In this document: positions 28,540-37,800 of the stretch, one piece after another
Layout of the letters: each line of letters starts with the position of its first letter
Numbering within the stretch: the stretch's first letter is position 1
Assembly (NCBI GenBank): GCA_963772225.1
Contig: CAVYWD010000011.1
Span: 1,364,001 to 1,428,000 of the forward strand
Source: CAVYWD01 sp963772225
GTDB taxonomy: Bacteria; Myxococcota; Myxococcia; Myxococcales; UBA5297
Direction: 5' to 3'
Length of the DNA stretch: 64,000 bases
Made by a program: the position numbers and the translations under genes
Notes under the pieces: model-generated
What the model was told of the DNA's origin: nothing
What the model saw: only the letters and a program-made list of their open reading frames with translations
Database searches by the model: none

Positions 28540-29628
28540 ATGGGACGAGAGCGCGTCGTCGTGGCAATGAGTGGTGGCGTCGACTCGTCGGTCGCCGCCG
28601 CGCTCCTGTTGCGCCAGGGCTACCCGGTGGTCGGCGCGACGCTTCAGCTGCTGCCCTGCGAGGATCGGTCGGCCGACGCTTCGTCGTGCTGCGGCCTCTC
28701 CGGCGCGCGGGCGGCGCGCGCGGTGGCGGACAAGCTCGGCATCCCGCACGCGGTGCTCGACTGCCGAGGCGAGTTCGAGCGCGACGTGTTGCGCGCCTGC
28801 TGGGACGAGTACGCCCGCGGGCGGACGCCCAACCCCTGCATTCTCTGCAACCAGTTCGTGAAGTGGGGCTACCTCCTGCGGCGGATCGCGGGGCTGGGCG
28901 GCGAGCTCGCCGCCACGGGCCACTACGCGCGGCTTCTCCCGGGGCCGGCGCTCCGGCGCGCGGCCGACCCGCTGAAGGACCAGTCCTACTTTCTGTTCTC
29001 GCTGAGCGACGAGCAGCTCTCGCGCACGCTCTTCCCGCTCGGGGACCTGACCAAGGTGCAGGTGCGCGAGCTCGCCCGCGACCTCGGACTGCCCACCGCC
29101 GAGCGGCCTGAGAGCCAGGACGCCTGCTACGTGGCGAGCGAGGACGGCTTCGCCGAGTCGCTGCGGCTGCGGTTCGACGCCGAGGCGCGCGCCGGAGCCT
29201 TCGTGAGCCCGGAGGGCAAAGCGCTCGGCCGCCACGACGGCGTCCATCGCTTCACCATCGGCCAGCGGCGCGGGCTGCGGGTGGCGCTGGGGGCGCGGGC
29301 GTTCGTCTCGGAGATCCGCGCGGGCTCGGGCGAGGTGGTGCTCGCGACCGACGAGCGCTCGCTCTTCGCGCGCGGGCTCGTCGTCCGCCTCGCGCGGCCC
29401 CTGACTGGCCCGGAGCGGTTCGAGGTGCAGATCCGCTCGCGGCACAAGGCGGTGCCGGCGCGGCTGGTCCGAGCGGATGCAGAGACCGCGGAGATCGCCT
29501 TCGATGCGCCACAGCGGGCCGTTTCGCCCGGGCAGGCGGCGGTGTTCTACGACGGCGAGCGGGTCGTGGGCGGGGGGTGGATTGAGAGGGCGACAGAAGT
29601 CACGACACCGCTGCCGCCCCCGCGGTGA
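28540..29628 (+). CDS. mnmA: tRNA-specific 2-thiouridylase MnmA
   Basis: MnmA activates U34 of tRNA Lys/Glu/Gln with ATP and inserts sulfur. The 362-residue protein has the PP-loop AMSGGVDSSVAA near the N-terminus and the first catalytic Cys in TPNPCILCNQ. ATGHYAR and KDQSYFL follow, with the second catalytic Cys in PESQDACYV. The FTIGQRRGL and the C-terminal RSRHKAVPA/SPGQAAVFYDGERVVGGGWI blocks are also in place. A run CGLSGARAARAVADKLGIPH replaces the usual DARxVA segment, a CC-containing variant found in some bacteria. The start at 28540 gives MGRERVVVAMSGG; an in-frame upstream start overlaps the terminator hairpin and is unlikely. Confidence 0.94.
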   Translation: MGRERVVVAMSGGVDSSVAAALLLRQGYPVVGATLQLLPCEDRSADASSCCGLSGARAARAVADKLGIPHAVLDCRGEFERDVLRACWDEYARGRTPNPCILCNQFVKWGYLLRRIAGLGGELAATGHYARLLPGPALRRAADPLKDQSYFLFSLSDEQLSRTLFPLGDLTKVQVRELARDLGLPTAERPESQDACYVASEDGFAESLRLRFDAEARAGAFVSPEGKALGRHDGVHRFTIGQRRGLRVALGARAFVSEIRAGSGEVVLATDERSLFARGLVVRLARPLTGPERFEVQIRSRHKAVPARLVRADAETAEIAFDAPQRAVSPGQAAVFYDGERVVGGGWIERATEVTTPLPPPR

Positions 29629-29686
29629 GCGTTGGCCGCTCGCGCGGCCGCTTCCCCCTCAGCCAAACCGCCAGTAACGTGTGCCC

Positions 29687-31270
29687 ATGGACTTCCTCGA
29701 ACGGCTCAGGACCTACCTGCTCAGGGTGTCCAACGCAAACACCGAGCCCTCGATTCGATTCGAGCCAGACGAGACGTGGATTCAGCAACGGGTGGTTGAG
29801 AACCTGGATGCGCTCGCTCGTCTCGACCCGTCCGAGAAGGGGCGCAAGAACAGGGAAGATCTCTTCGCTGAGTTGATTCCAAAGCAAAAGGCGCTGGCCT
29901 TTATCGAGCGCCTCGTCGATCTGTTTCAAGAGGGATACCTTCGCGAAGCTCCTGCGGCCGAGCTTGAGCGTTTCGCCGCCGCGGGACTTGCCGAACGGAC
30001 GGGGCTCTCAGCCGATCTCGACAGTGAGGGCTCAAGGCTATTGCTCGAGCACGCGGTTCGCGAGGCGCGATGGGCCGAAGATACGAATCGGAACTCTGGA
30101 GCAACCTGGAAGGAAGTGGGACGATACTCCGAAGAGATACGTTTGATTCGAAGGGGGGCGAACGGTCTTCTGCTGACCCCTGTCGGTCGCGTCTTTCTCG
30201 AGCTGGCGGGGCGAGACACGGTGGCGTGGCTGCTGGCCGTCGAGACCGCCATGTCCTTGGGGATTGGCGATCCCTGGCGTCTGTCGACCGACGGAGCGCG
30301 TCTTCTGCTTCAGGCGACGCCTCTGGTTCTTGATTGGGGCGATGAATCCGATGAGCCCAAGCTACCGGCTTGGCCAACGGTCGTGCGCCTGGAGCGGCTC
30401 GGGGTATTGACCACACATGAAGACCAGGAGGCGCAGTTTACCGAGGTCGCCGCCACTTCTCTCGGCAAGGATGTCCTGCGTGCCTGCACCGAGGCCCAGA
30501 ACCCCATGACCGCCCTCGCCGCCACGCTCATTCAGGACGAAGCCCTTGCCGCGACACGCAGGGGCGTAGGTGTCGTGTCGGGGATGGTGGCGTCGGCGAC
30601 TTCGGCCGATGCAACAGCGCGCCAGGCGCGCATGGTCGCGCACGAGATCCGCAACGCGTTGGTGCCGACCAAGACCGCGCTCTCGGAGCTCTTCAAGGAC
30701 TTGGCAGCCCAGCGCCCCGAGGCCGCATTGGCTCGCCGGTCGCTCATCGACTCGGGGATCGGCGACGTGTTCCGCTTCGTCGACGAGCTCGTCCGACTTG
30801 CTGCGCTCGCCTCGACGCCCCCCGAGCCATTCGACCCCCTTTCAGCCATCGCCGACGCAATCCAAGAGCTGCCCGGTGCTCCCATAAGGCAGCTTGAGCC
30901 TCAGTCAGAGCTGCCGTTGCTCATGGGCCATCGGCACCGTACGGTCCTCGCTCTCACCAACGTTCTGCGGAATGCCGTGCGCGCGGTCGAAGTACGCTCC
31001 CCAGCCCTCATCGAAGTCCGAGCACAGGTCGTGGGACAGCGCCTCCGACTCGCAGTCGACGACAATGGCCCAGGCGTGCCGCCCGAGCAGCGCCATGCCA
31101 TCTTTTTGGAAGGCGTTTCGTTCTTTCCGGGAGGCTCTGGGCTCGGCCTGGCGCTTGTCCGGGAGGTCTTCGAGAGCGAGATGCAGGGGCGAGTCTATTG
31201 CGAGGAGAGCCCTCTGGGCGGCGCGCGTTTCGAAATCAACCTTCCTATTGCCGGAACGGGGAAGCCATGA
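29687..31270 (+). CDS. Soluble histidine kinase with novel N-terminal sensory region
   Basis: A 527-residue cytoplasmic kinase without transmembrane segments. The C-terminal half has every core motif: the H-box MVAHEIRNALVPTKTAL (His 319), the N-box TNVLRNAVRAVE, the G1 box DDNGPGVP (458-465) and the G2 box GGSGLGLAL. The first 300 residues have no PAS, GAF or HAMP domain I can see. They are helical, with two winged-helix-like stretches (for example GANGLLLTPVGRVFLELAG, about 159-175). The sequence is less GC-rich than mnmA upstream and the CDF gene downstream, suggesting transfer. The start at 29687 has no clear ribosome site; GTG at 29681 is the alternative. Its stop overlaps the start of the partner response regulator (ATGA). 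Confidence 0.88.
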   Translation: MDFLERLRTYLLRVSNANTEPSIRFEPDETWIQQRVVENLDALARLDPSEKGRKNREDLFAELIPKQKALAFIERLVDLFQEGYLREAPAAELERFAAAGLAERTGLSADLDSEGSRLLLEHAVREARWAEDTNRNSGATWKEVGRYSEEIRLIRRGANGLLLTPVGRVFLELAGRDTVAWLLAVETAMSLGIGDPWRLSTDGARLLLQATPLVLDWGDESDEPKLPAWPTVVRLERLGVLTTHEDQEAQFTEVAATSLGKDVLRACTEAQNPMTALAATLIQDEALAATRRGVGVVSGMVASATSADATARQARMVAHEIRNALVPTKTALSELFKDLAAQRPEAALARRSLIDSGIGDVFRFVDELVRLAALASTPPEPFDPLSAIADAIQELPGAPIRQLEPQSELPLLMGHRHRTVLALTNVLRNAVRAVEVRSPALIEVRAQVVGQRLRLAVDDNGPGVPPEQRHAIFLEGVSFFPGGSGLGLALVREVFESEMQGRVYCEESPLGGARFEINLPIAGTGKP

Positions 31271-32190
31271 CGGCAGCCACTGGACGCATCCTCATCGTCG
31301 ACGACGACGAACGATTCCTCGAGACCTATCGGATCCTTCTCGGCTCGGAGGGGTACTCGATCGACACGGCCAAGGATGCGCCGTCGACGTTGAAGCGCCT
31401 CGAGGAGCCGGGGTGGGATCTCGTCCTGCTCGACCGCAAGCTGCAAGGCCGATACGGCCCCGACACGGGCTTGGACCTGATGTCCGAGATCTCCAAGCTG
31501 GCCCCCACGGCCCGCGTCATTCTCATCACCGGCTACGCGGACCCGCCGTCAATCGAGAGAGCCTTCGCTTCCGGGGCCTACGACTACCTCGAGAAGAACC
31601 AGATCCTCGACACGCTCCTCCGGATCAAGGTTCGTCAGGCACTGGAGGCGGGGCGCGAGCGCCGTATGGCGTCTCTCGCCAACGGAAGGCGGGAAGAAGT
31701 CCTCAAGAAGACATGGGACGAGCTTCGCGCAGAGAAGGATCCGCACCGAAAGGGCGCGTTGCTCGAAGATTTCGTCGCCATCCTCTTCAAGTCCATCTCC
31801 GGCTTCGAGCGAACCGAGACCCGCCGTCGCAGCGACGAGGAAGAGATCGACATCATCATTCCCAATGAGTCTCCGGACCCCTACTGGCAGCGAGAGTCAC
31901 AGTTCTTCCTTGGAGAGGTGAAGAACTGGTCCAGCAAAGTCGATCCGAAGGAGTTGGCACACCTTCGCGCCAAGCTGGTTGATCGCAGCGGCCGAGCAAA
32001 GCTCGGGTTCTTCATCGCCATCAATGGTTTCACCCAGGGATTCAAGTCCACGCTCGACAAGATGCGCGGCAGCGACCTGCTGATCGTCCCGATCGAATCG
32101 GAGGGCCTCGAGCGATTGCTCGGCAGCAAAGACCGGAATGCAGTGCTCAAGAAGCTCCACGGCGACGCCGTGGTCGGCTCGGCAACCTGA
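31267..32190 (+). CDS. Response regulator fused to a PD-(D/E)XK nuclease-like output domain
   Basis: A 307-residue protein. Residues 5-125 are a complete receiver domain: acidic pocket Asp12-14, phosphoacceptor Asp56 (LVLLDRKLQG), Thr88 (LITGYA) and Lys110 (YLEKN). A helical linker (125-160) leads to a C-terminal domain (160-285) with a restriction-endonuclease-like pattern. Glu167 lies in the first helix (KGALLEDFVAILFK), then Asp195 (EEIDIIIP), then Glu217-x-Lys219 (FFLGEVKNWS), followed by a helix and the strand KLGFFIAINGF. This matches Mrr/PD-(D/E)XK folds, not a DNA-binding or enzymatic output common in response regulators. It is translationally coupled to the kinase. A nuclease switched on by phosphorylation, perhaps for defence, is my inference. 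Confidence 0.85.
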   Translation: MTAATGRILIVDDDERFLETYRILLGSEGYSIDTAKDAPSTLKRLEEPGWDLVLLDRKLQGRYGPDTGLDLMSEISKLAPTARVILITGYADPPSIERAFASGAYDYLEKNQILDTLLRIKVRQALEAGRERRMASLANGRREEVLKKTWDELRAEKDPHRKGALLEDFVAILFKSISGFERTETRRRSDEEEIDIIIPNESPDPYWQRESQFFLGEVKNWSSKVDPKELAHLRAKLVDRSGRAKLGFFIAINGFTQGFKSTLDKMRGSDLLIVPIESEGLERLLGSKDRNAVLKKLHGDAVVGSAT

Positions 32191-32288
32191 GCGGAACCGA
32201 GCCGGCGCGACCACTGGAGTCGCTCCCTCTCGCTCGCCGGACGAGCTCAGCGCAGCGGGAGACGGACTTTCGTTATCGACTGCCCGCC

Positions 32289-33722
32289 TCAATGCACCGT
32301 CTGCGACCCGACGTCCTCGTGCGGCTCCACGTGGATGAGCACCCGCCCCAGGTTCGGCAGCCGCTCGCGCAGGTCCTTCTCCAGCCGCTCGGTCAGCGCG
32401 TGCGCCTCCGCGATGGAGGTGCGCGAGTCGAGCGTGCAGTGGAACGACACGGACAGCTCGTCCCCCACCCGCTGCACGCGGATCTCGTGAGGCGCGATGT
32501 GCACCCCGCGCGCGTCCTGGATGGCCTCCAGGGCGCGCCGCACCGGCCGCTCGTCCTCGGGGTCGGCGCGCCGCAGGGCGGTCGCGTCGCCGCGCGGCTC
32601 GATGTGCGTAATGATCTGGTCCAGCCCGGGGATCTCCCGGCGCAGCGCGAGCTCGTAGGCGTCCGCGGCCTCGTGCGCCTCCTTGACCTTCAGGTTTTCG
32701 TCGACCTCGAGGTGCAGCTCCAGGCTCAGCCGCTCCGCCTGGTAGACCCGGATGGAGTGCGCCCCCAGCCCACGGCGCGCGGCGAGCAGGCGCACCACCG
32801 AAAAGAGCCCCTCGTTGCCCGGGTCCACCGGCTCCACGTGCACCACCACGTCCGCCTTGGGCAGGGTCTGTCGGATGGCCGCCTCCGCGCTGGTGGCGAT
32901 GTCGTGCGCGCGCTCCAGCGCCTGGCTCCGGCTCACGGTCAGGGTGACGTCGGCGAAGACCTCCGGGCCGCTCTTGCGCAGCCGCACCTTGCGCACGTCC
33001 AGCACGCCCTCGACCCGCGCCGCGCGCGCCACGTCGTCGTGCACGCCCGCGGGGATGGCGTCGAGCAGGTCGTCGATGGCCCTCTTCCCGAGCTTGACGC
33101 TGACGTAGACGACGATGCCGGCCACCGCGAGCGCCGAGACGGCGTCCGCCTTCCCCAGCCAGCCCAGCGAGAGCTTCTCCGACAGGAAGACCAACCCGAG
33201 CCCCGCGATGACGACCGCGGAGGACCAGATGTCGGTCGAGAAGTGGAGGGCGTCGGCCTCGAGCGCCTGGCTCTGGTACTTCTGAGCCACCCGCGCCAGG
33301 GCCCGCGAGCGCGAATAGTCGATGGCGATGGACACGCCCATGACGGCGAAGCCCCAGGCGCTCGGGAAGACGTGGGTGGGCCTGACGAAGAGCCGCTCCA
33401 CCGCCTCGTAGATGATCCAGACGCAGGTCAGGAGGAGCAGCGCGGTCTCGAAGAGCGCCGAGAGGTTCTCGAACTTGCCGTGGCCGTAGGTGTGCTCGCG
33501 GTCGGCCGGCTTGGCGGAGATGCGCACGGCGAGGAACGTCACGGCCGCCGCCACCAGGTCGAGCCCCGAGTGCGCCGCCTCGGAGAGGATGCCGAGGCTC
33601 CCGGTGGCGAGCCCGACGGCGATCTTGAGCGCAGTCAGCACCACCGCCCCGAGGAGCGAGCTCAGCGCGACCCAGCGCTTCTCCTGCTCGGCGGACGGCG
33701 ATGCGCGCGGTTCGGGGTTCAT
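32289..33722 (-). CDS. Cation diffusion facilitator transporter with three C-terminal domains
   Basis: A 477-residue inner-membrane metal efflux protein of the CDF family (Zn/Fe/Mn/Co with proton antiport). The six-helix membrane part (residues 15-210) carries the metal-site motifs HSGLD and HFSTD, plus the EHTYGHGKFENL loop typical of the FieF/ZitB groups. The family usually ends with one ferredoxin-like cytoplasmic domain. Here three such units follow in tandem, each with a hydrophobic beta strand ending in a near-identical VxHVEP/ITHIEP/LIHVEP motif (about residues 210-300, 310-390 and 395-470). The start at 33722 has GGAGG 5 bases upstream. It lies 161 bases downstream of the ADP-ribosylglycohydrolase gene, on the same strand. 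Confidence 0.92.
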   Translation of the reverse strand: MNPEPRASPSAEQEKRWVALSSLLGAVVLTALKIAVGLATGSLGILSEAAHSGLDLVAAAVTFLAVRISAKPADREHTYGHGKFENLSALFETALLLLTCVWIIYEAVERLFVRPTHVFPSAWGFAVMGVSIAIDYSRSRALARVAQKYQSQALEADALHFSTDIWSSAVVIAGLGLVFLSEKLSLGWLGKADAVSALAVAGIVVYVSVKLGKRAIDDLLDAIPAGVHDDVARAARVEGVLDVRKVRLRKSGPEVFADVTLTVSRSQALERAHDIATSAEAAIRQTLPKADVVVHVEPVDPGNEGLFSVVRLLAARRGLGAHSIRVYQAERLSLELHLEVDENLKVKEAHEAADAYELALRREIPGLDQIITHIEPRGDATALRRADPEDERPVRRALEAIQDARGVHIAPHEIRVQRVGDELSVSFHCTLDSRTSIAEAHALTERLEKDLRERLPNLGRVLIHVEPHEDVGSQTVH

Positions 33723-33883
33723 GGGGCCTCCGCCGCCGGCGAGCTTAGACCGCCGCCGGCGCCCGGACGCGGACTCTGCCAGAAAGAGCCCCGGCGGGCC
33801 AAGCTCCCCAAGGTGTGCCGGTTGGCAATCGTTCTCTGGAGCGCGAGGGCCGCCAGGTCGGCCGAGCGAAGGCCCGCAACCTC

Positions 33884-34834
33884 TTAGCGCACCGCGACCA
33901 CCAGAAGCTCCTTCAAGAGCGGCTCGACCAGGTCCCCGCCGCGGAGCGCCGACCGCCAACGCTGAGGAATCGACGAAAGTCCTCCTTCGAGGCCCGCGAT
34001 GCCACCGGCGACCGCCGCCGTGGTGTCGGTGTCGTTGCCCAGCGCGATCGCCGCCTTCACCACCTGCTCGTAGCCCCCGCCGCGCTCGACGCACTGGCGG
34101 GCGGAGCGCAGGCAGTCGACCACGTACCCGGAGCCTCGCCCGGGCGGCTCCTCGCGCGCGTCAGGCCGGGCGATGTTCGCGTCCAGCTCCTCGCGCTCGG
34201 CGGTCCCTTCCGGGAAGAGGGCTCGAAGCCTCGCGAGGCCCGAGCGCCACGGCTCGTCCGCGCCCCGGAGGACCTGCCGCGCCCAGAGGCAGTAGAGCGC
34301 GCAAGCGACCTGGGCGCGCAGGTGGCCGTGCGTCACGCGCGACTGGGCCATGGCGTCGCGGGCCAGCGCCTCGTCGTCCCCTCGGTGCCAGAGCGCGAGC
34401 GGCAAGGCGCGCATCAGCGACCCATTGCCGTTGGCCCGCTCGTCGCTTTCGCCCGCCTCCGCCGCGGGCGCTCCCGCGCAGAGCCGACGCAGGGCGGTGC
34501 CCGTCTGCACGCCGACGTCGAACACGTGGCCGTCGACCGCGAGATGGCCGCGCTCGTACCAGGCGAGGAGGCGCCCGCCGAGGTCGGCGAGGTCGAGCCC
34601 TCCTTTTCGCAGCAGCGACTCGAGCAGGCACAGGGCCTGGGCGCCGTCGTCGGACCAGGTTCCGGGCGGCACGCTCGGGTGCGCGCGAGAGAACCCGGGC
34701 GGCGGGTCCATCTCGATGAGCTTGGGCGGCGGGATCTCCCGGGGGCCGTGGAACTCGTAGGGCACGCCGAGCGCGTCGCCGATGAGCAGCCCCAAAAGCC
34801 CGCCCGCGAGGCGATCCTCCATGAGCGATTTCAT
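33884..34834 (-). CDS. ADP-ribosylglycohydrolase family protein (DraG/ARH type)
   Basis: A 316-residue enzyme of the family that removes ADP-ribose from proteins or nucleic acids using two Mg2+ ions. Family hallmarks are GGLLGLLIGDALGVPYEF near the N-terminus, the metal site WSDDGAQALCL, and the C-terminal metal site ALGNDTDTTAAVAGGIAG. GNGSLMRALPLAL is also in place. Two starts are possible: 34834 has GGAGG at ideal spacing (chosen); 34861 would overlap the addA stop as ATGA and add 9 residues. Either way it is coupled to the AddAB nuclease genes, which suggests co-expression with DNA repair. The substrate is unknown, and no ADP-ribosyltransferase is visible in the window. Confidence 0.93.
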   Translation of the reverse strand: MKSLMEDRLAGGLLGLLIGDALGVPYEFHGPREIPPPKLIEMDPPPGFSRAHPSVPPGTWSDDGAQALCLLESLLRKGGLDLADLGGRLLAWYERGHLAVDGHVFDVGVQTGTALRRLCAGAPAAEAGESDERANGNGSLMRALPLALWHRGDDEALARDAMAQSRVTHGHLRAQVACALYCLWARQVLRGADEPWRSGLARLRALFPEGTAEREELDANIARPDAREEPPGRGSGYVVDCLRSARQCVERGGGYEQVVKAAIALGNDTDTTAAVAGGIAGLEGGLSSIPQRWRSALRGGDLVEPLLKELLVVAVR

Positions 34835-34857
34835 TGCGCCTCCAACGGTCACCGCCG

Positions 34858-37800
34858 TCATGCCGCGCGCGCCTGCGCCCCCGCCTTCGCCCGCACCCAG
34901 CTCGCGCCGCGCACGAAGACGAGCCCCACCTCCGACACCCGGTATCCGGCGCCTTCCAGGATGTGCCGGTAGACCGCGAGCTGCGCAAAATACTCTCGCG
35001 CGTGCGGAATGGCGCCGTCGGCCGCGACCCGCGGCCCGGCCTTGAAGTCCAGGACGACCACCTCGCGGCCCGGCAGCTCCACCACCAGGTCGCTCCGGCC
35101 GGCCCACAGGACTTTGCCCTCGACGCCGAGGAGCGGCCACTCGAAGTGGAGCCGATGCGCGAGCAGCTGGGAAAAACCCGGGAGTCCGTCGCGCAGGTTG
35201 CGGCCGGCGGCGGCCAGCCACTCTGCCAGCGCAGGCTCGTCCGCGTGCCAGCGCTCCTTCAGATAGGCGAGGGCGTCGGCGGGCGCGGGCTCGCCGGCGA
35301 ACGCCCACCGCTCGAGCCAGCCGTGGACCAGCTCGCCCAGCGCGGTCTCCGGGGCCGAAGCGAGACACTCGAGCGAAGGCATCGGCGGCGGCGCGCGGCC
35401 CGGGACCACGACGGCCGATGCCTCGAGCGCCGCGGCGGCCGCGGCCAGCTCCGGGGAGAGCCCCGCCGGGTCCGACGGCCGAGCCGTCCGCAGCCCCTGC
35501 GCCGTCGCCCAGGTCGCGCGGAGCACCGCGCGTTGAACCGTCCGCTCCCTCGACGGGCGGGCCGGCGTCACGCGCTTGGCCGGATAGGGCGGGGCAACGG
35601 CAATGGCGTCCGAGAGCGCCTGAGAGGTCAGCGCCTGGCGCAGCGGCCCTGACAGCGGGGCCCTTCGCGGCTCTTTGAGGCCCAGCGTCACGCTCTGCTT
35701 GGCGCGCGTCAGGCCGACGTAGAAGAGCCGCAGCCCCTCGGCCCGGGACTCGAGCTCGCCGATGGCGTGGCCCAGCGCCGCCAGGGGGTCGAGACACCGG
35801 GTCAGCCCGCCCGCCGGGTCGAGCGAGACGCCCAGGAGCACCTGCTCGCGGCGCCGGTAGAGCTTGGCGCACGCGCCTTCCAGCGCGCCGCTGCTCCCTT
35901 CCTTGTGCACCTCCAGGAGCGCGACGTGGTCGAACTCGAGGCCCTTGGCGGCGAACACGGTGGTCACGGCCACCGCCCGCTCGGCCTGGGCGCGCTGGAC
36001 GACGGGGAGCTCCGCGCGGGCCTCGTCCCCATGAGGCTCCAGGGCGTCGGCGACCGCCAGCGGGTCCACGCCGCCCGACTCGCGCTGGCGGGCGAGCTCG
36101 AGCAGGACCTCGAGCTGTGCGAGGCCGACGCCGCCCTCGCCCTCCGGCGACGCGGCGATGAGCGGCCGAAAGCGCAGCTCGGCCACGGCGCGCTCCAGCA
36201 CCCCGGCCGTGGGCTCGCGCCCCAGCCGCGCGCGGGCCGACCGCAAGGCGCCGAGCGCGTGCGCGAGCCGCGGGCGCTCGCCCTCGGCGACGGCGGTCAA
36301 GTCGGAGCTGGGCGAGAAGACGCGGTCGAGCGCGCCCGCGCGCCGCAGCGACGCCAAGCTCTGATCGGAGAGCCCCACCGCAGGGTGCTTCAGGAGCCCC
36401 ACTGCGGCGAGCGGGTCGGAGGGGTCGAGGAGCGCCCGGAGAAGCAGACGCAGGTCCGCGGCCACGCGAGACTCGAGCAGCGCGCGATCGCCCGTGCGCT
36501 GCGCCGGCAGCCCGTGGGCGCGCAAGGCCTGCGCCGCGCGCTCCCCCTGGTCCCAGCTTCGGACGAGCACCGCGGCGGTCTCGTCTGGGAAGGCCTCCCA
36601 CCGCTCCTTCAGACGCGCGGCGAACTCGGCCAGGGCGTCGAGATCCGCATCGGCCGCCTCCGGGGCGTCGACGAGGAGGATGGGCTTTTGGACGCGGGCG
36701 CCCGCGAGGAGCCCGGCCTTCGCCGACGGCGCGGCCTGGAGCGCGTCGAGCCGGTCGACGCCCCAGGCGCCCGCGTCGGCGAGGGCGGCGGCCGCGAGGC
36801 GCTGCGCGTCGACGAGGAGCGCGCTGGAGCGGTAGTTCACCTGGAGCTCGGCCCAGCGCCCGGCCGCGCGCGCCTCGTCGACCAGCCCTCGCCAGCCGTA
36901 CGGGTCGGCCTGGCGAAAGCGGTAGATGGATTGGCGGGCGTCGCCCACGAAGAAGACGGCGAGCGGCTCGCGAGCCGCCGCCGACTCCGGCGGGCCAAAG
37001 AGATCGAGCTGCGTCTGGGGCGCGGGGCGCGGCTCGGGCTTTCCCGGCTGGCCGTCGCGCAGGGCGGCGAACGCCTTGTAGAAGGCGAGCTGCGCGGGGT
37101 TCGTGTCCTGCAGCTCATCGACCATGAGCACGTCGAAGCGCGCGGCCAGCGCCGGCGGCGGCCGCCTGCAGAGCGCGGTGGCCGCGGCGAGCAGCTCGTC
37201 GTAGCCGAGCGAGCCCGACCGAGCGATCGCGGCCAGCGCCTCGTCTCGGGCGCGCTGCGCGAGGGCGGCGAGCGCGGCGCGGACTTCGTCCGCCCGGGCG
37301 AGCGCCCCAGGCTCGCTCCACCGCGCGAACGCCTCAGCGAGCTTGCGGTAATTGACCTGCGCCGGCGGCGCGAAGCCGTGCGACGCAAGTGCCTTCAGGA
37401 ACGCCTCATCGCGCGCGCTGGAGAGCGGCTCCTCGTCAGCGGCGGCGGCGAAGGCGAGGAACGGCGCGGGCACAGGGCCCTGCCGCTCGCCGAGCCACCG
37501 CCGGACGCCCGCCAGCGCCTCCGGGGAGAGCGCCCTGGGCGACAGAGCGAGCCAGCGGTCGCGGTCGCGCTCGAAGGACTCTGCGAGGGCTGCCGCGACC
37601 TGCTCCGCGAGCTGCGCGGCGGACGGGCCGCGCGGCGCGCCGGCGCGGGCCAGCGACGCCACCTCGCGGATGGCCTCGCCGAGGCTCAGCTCGCGCAGGA
37701 GCACCTCGGAGGGCTTCTCCATGGCCTCGACCTGCGCGCGGGCCGCCGCCTCCCAGAAAGCGGAGGTGTCCGCGCCGCCCTCGACCGGACCGTCCAAGTA

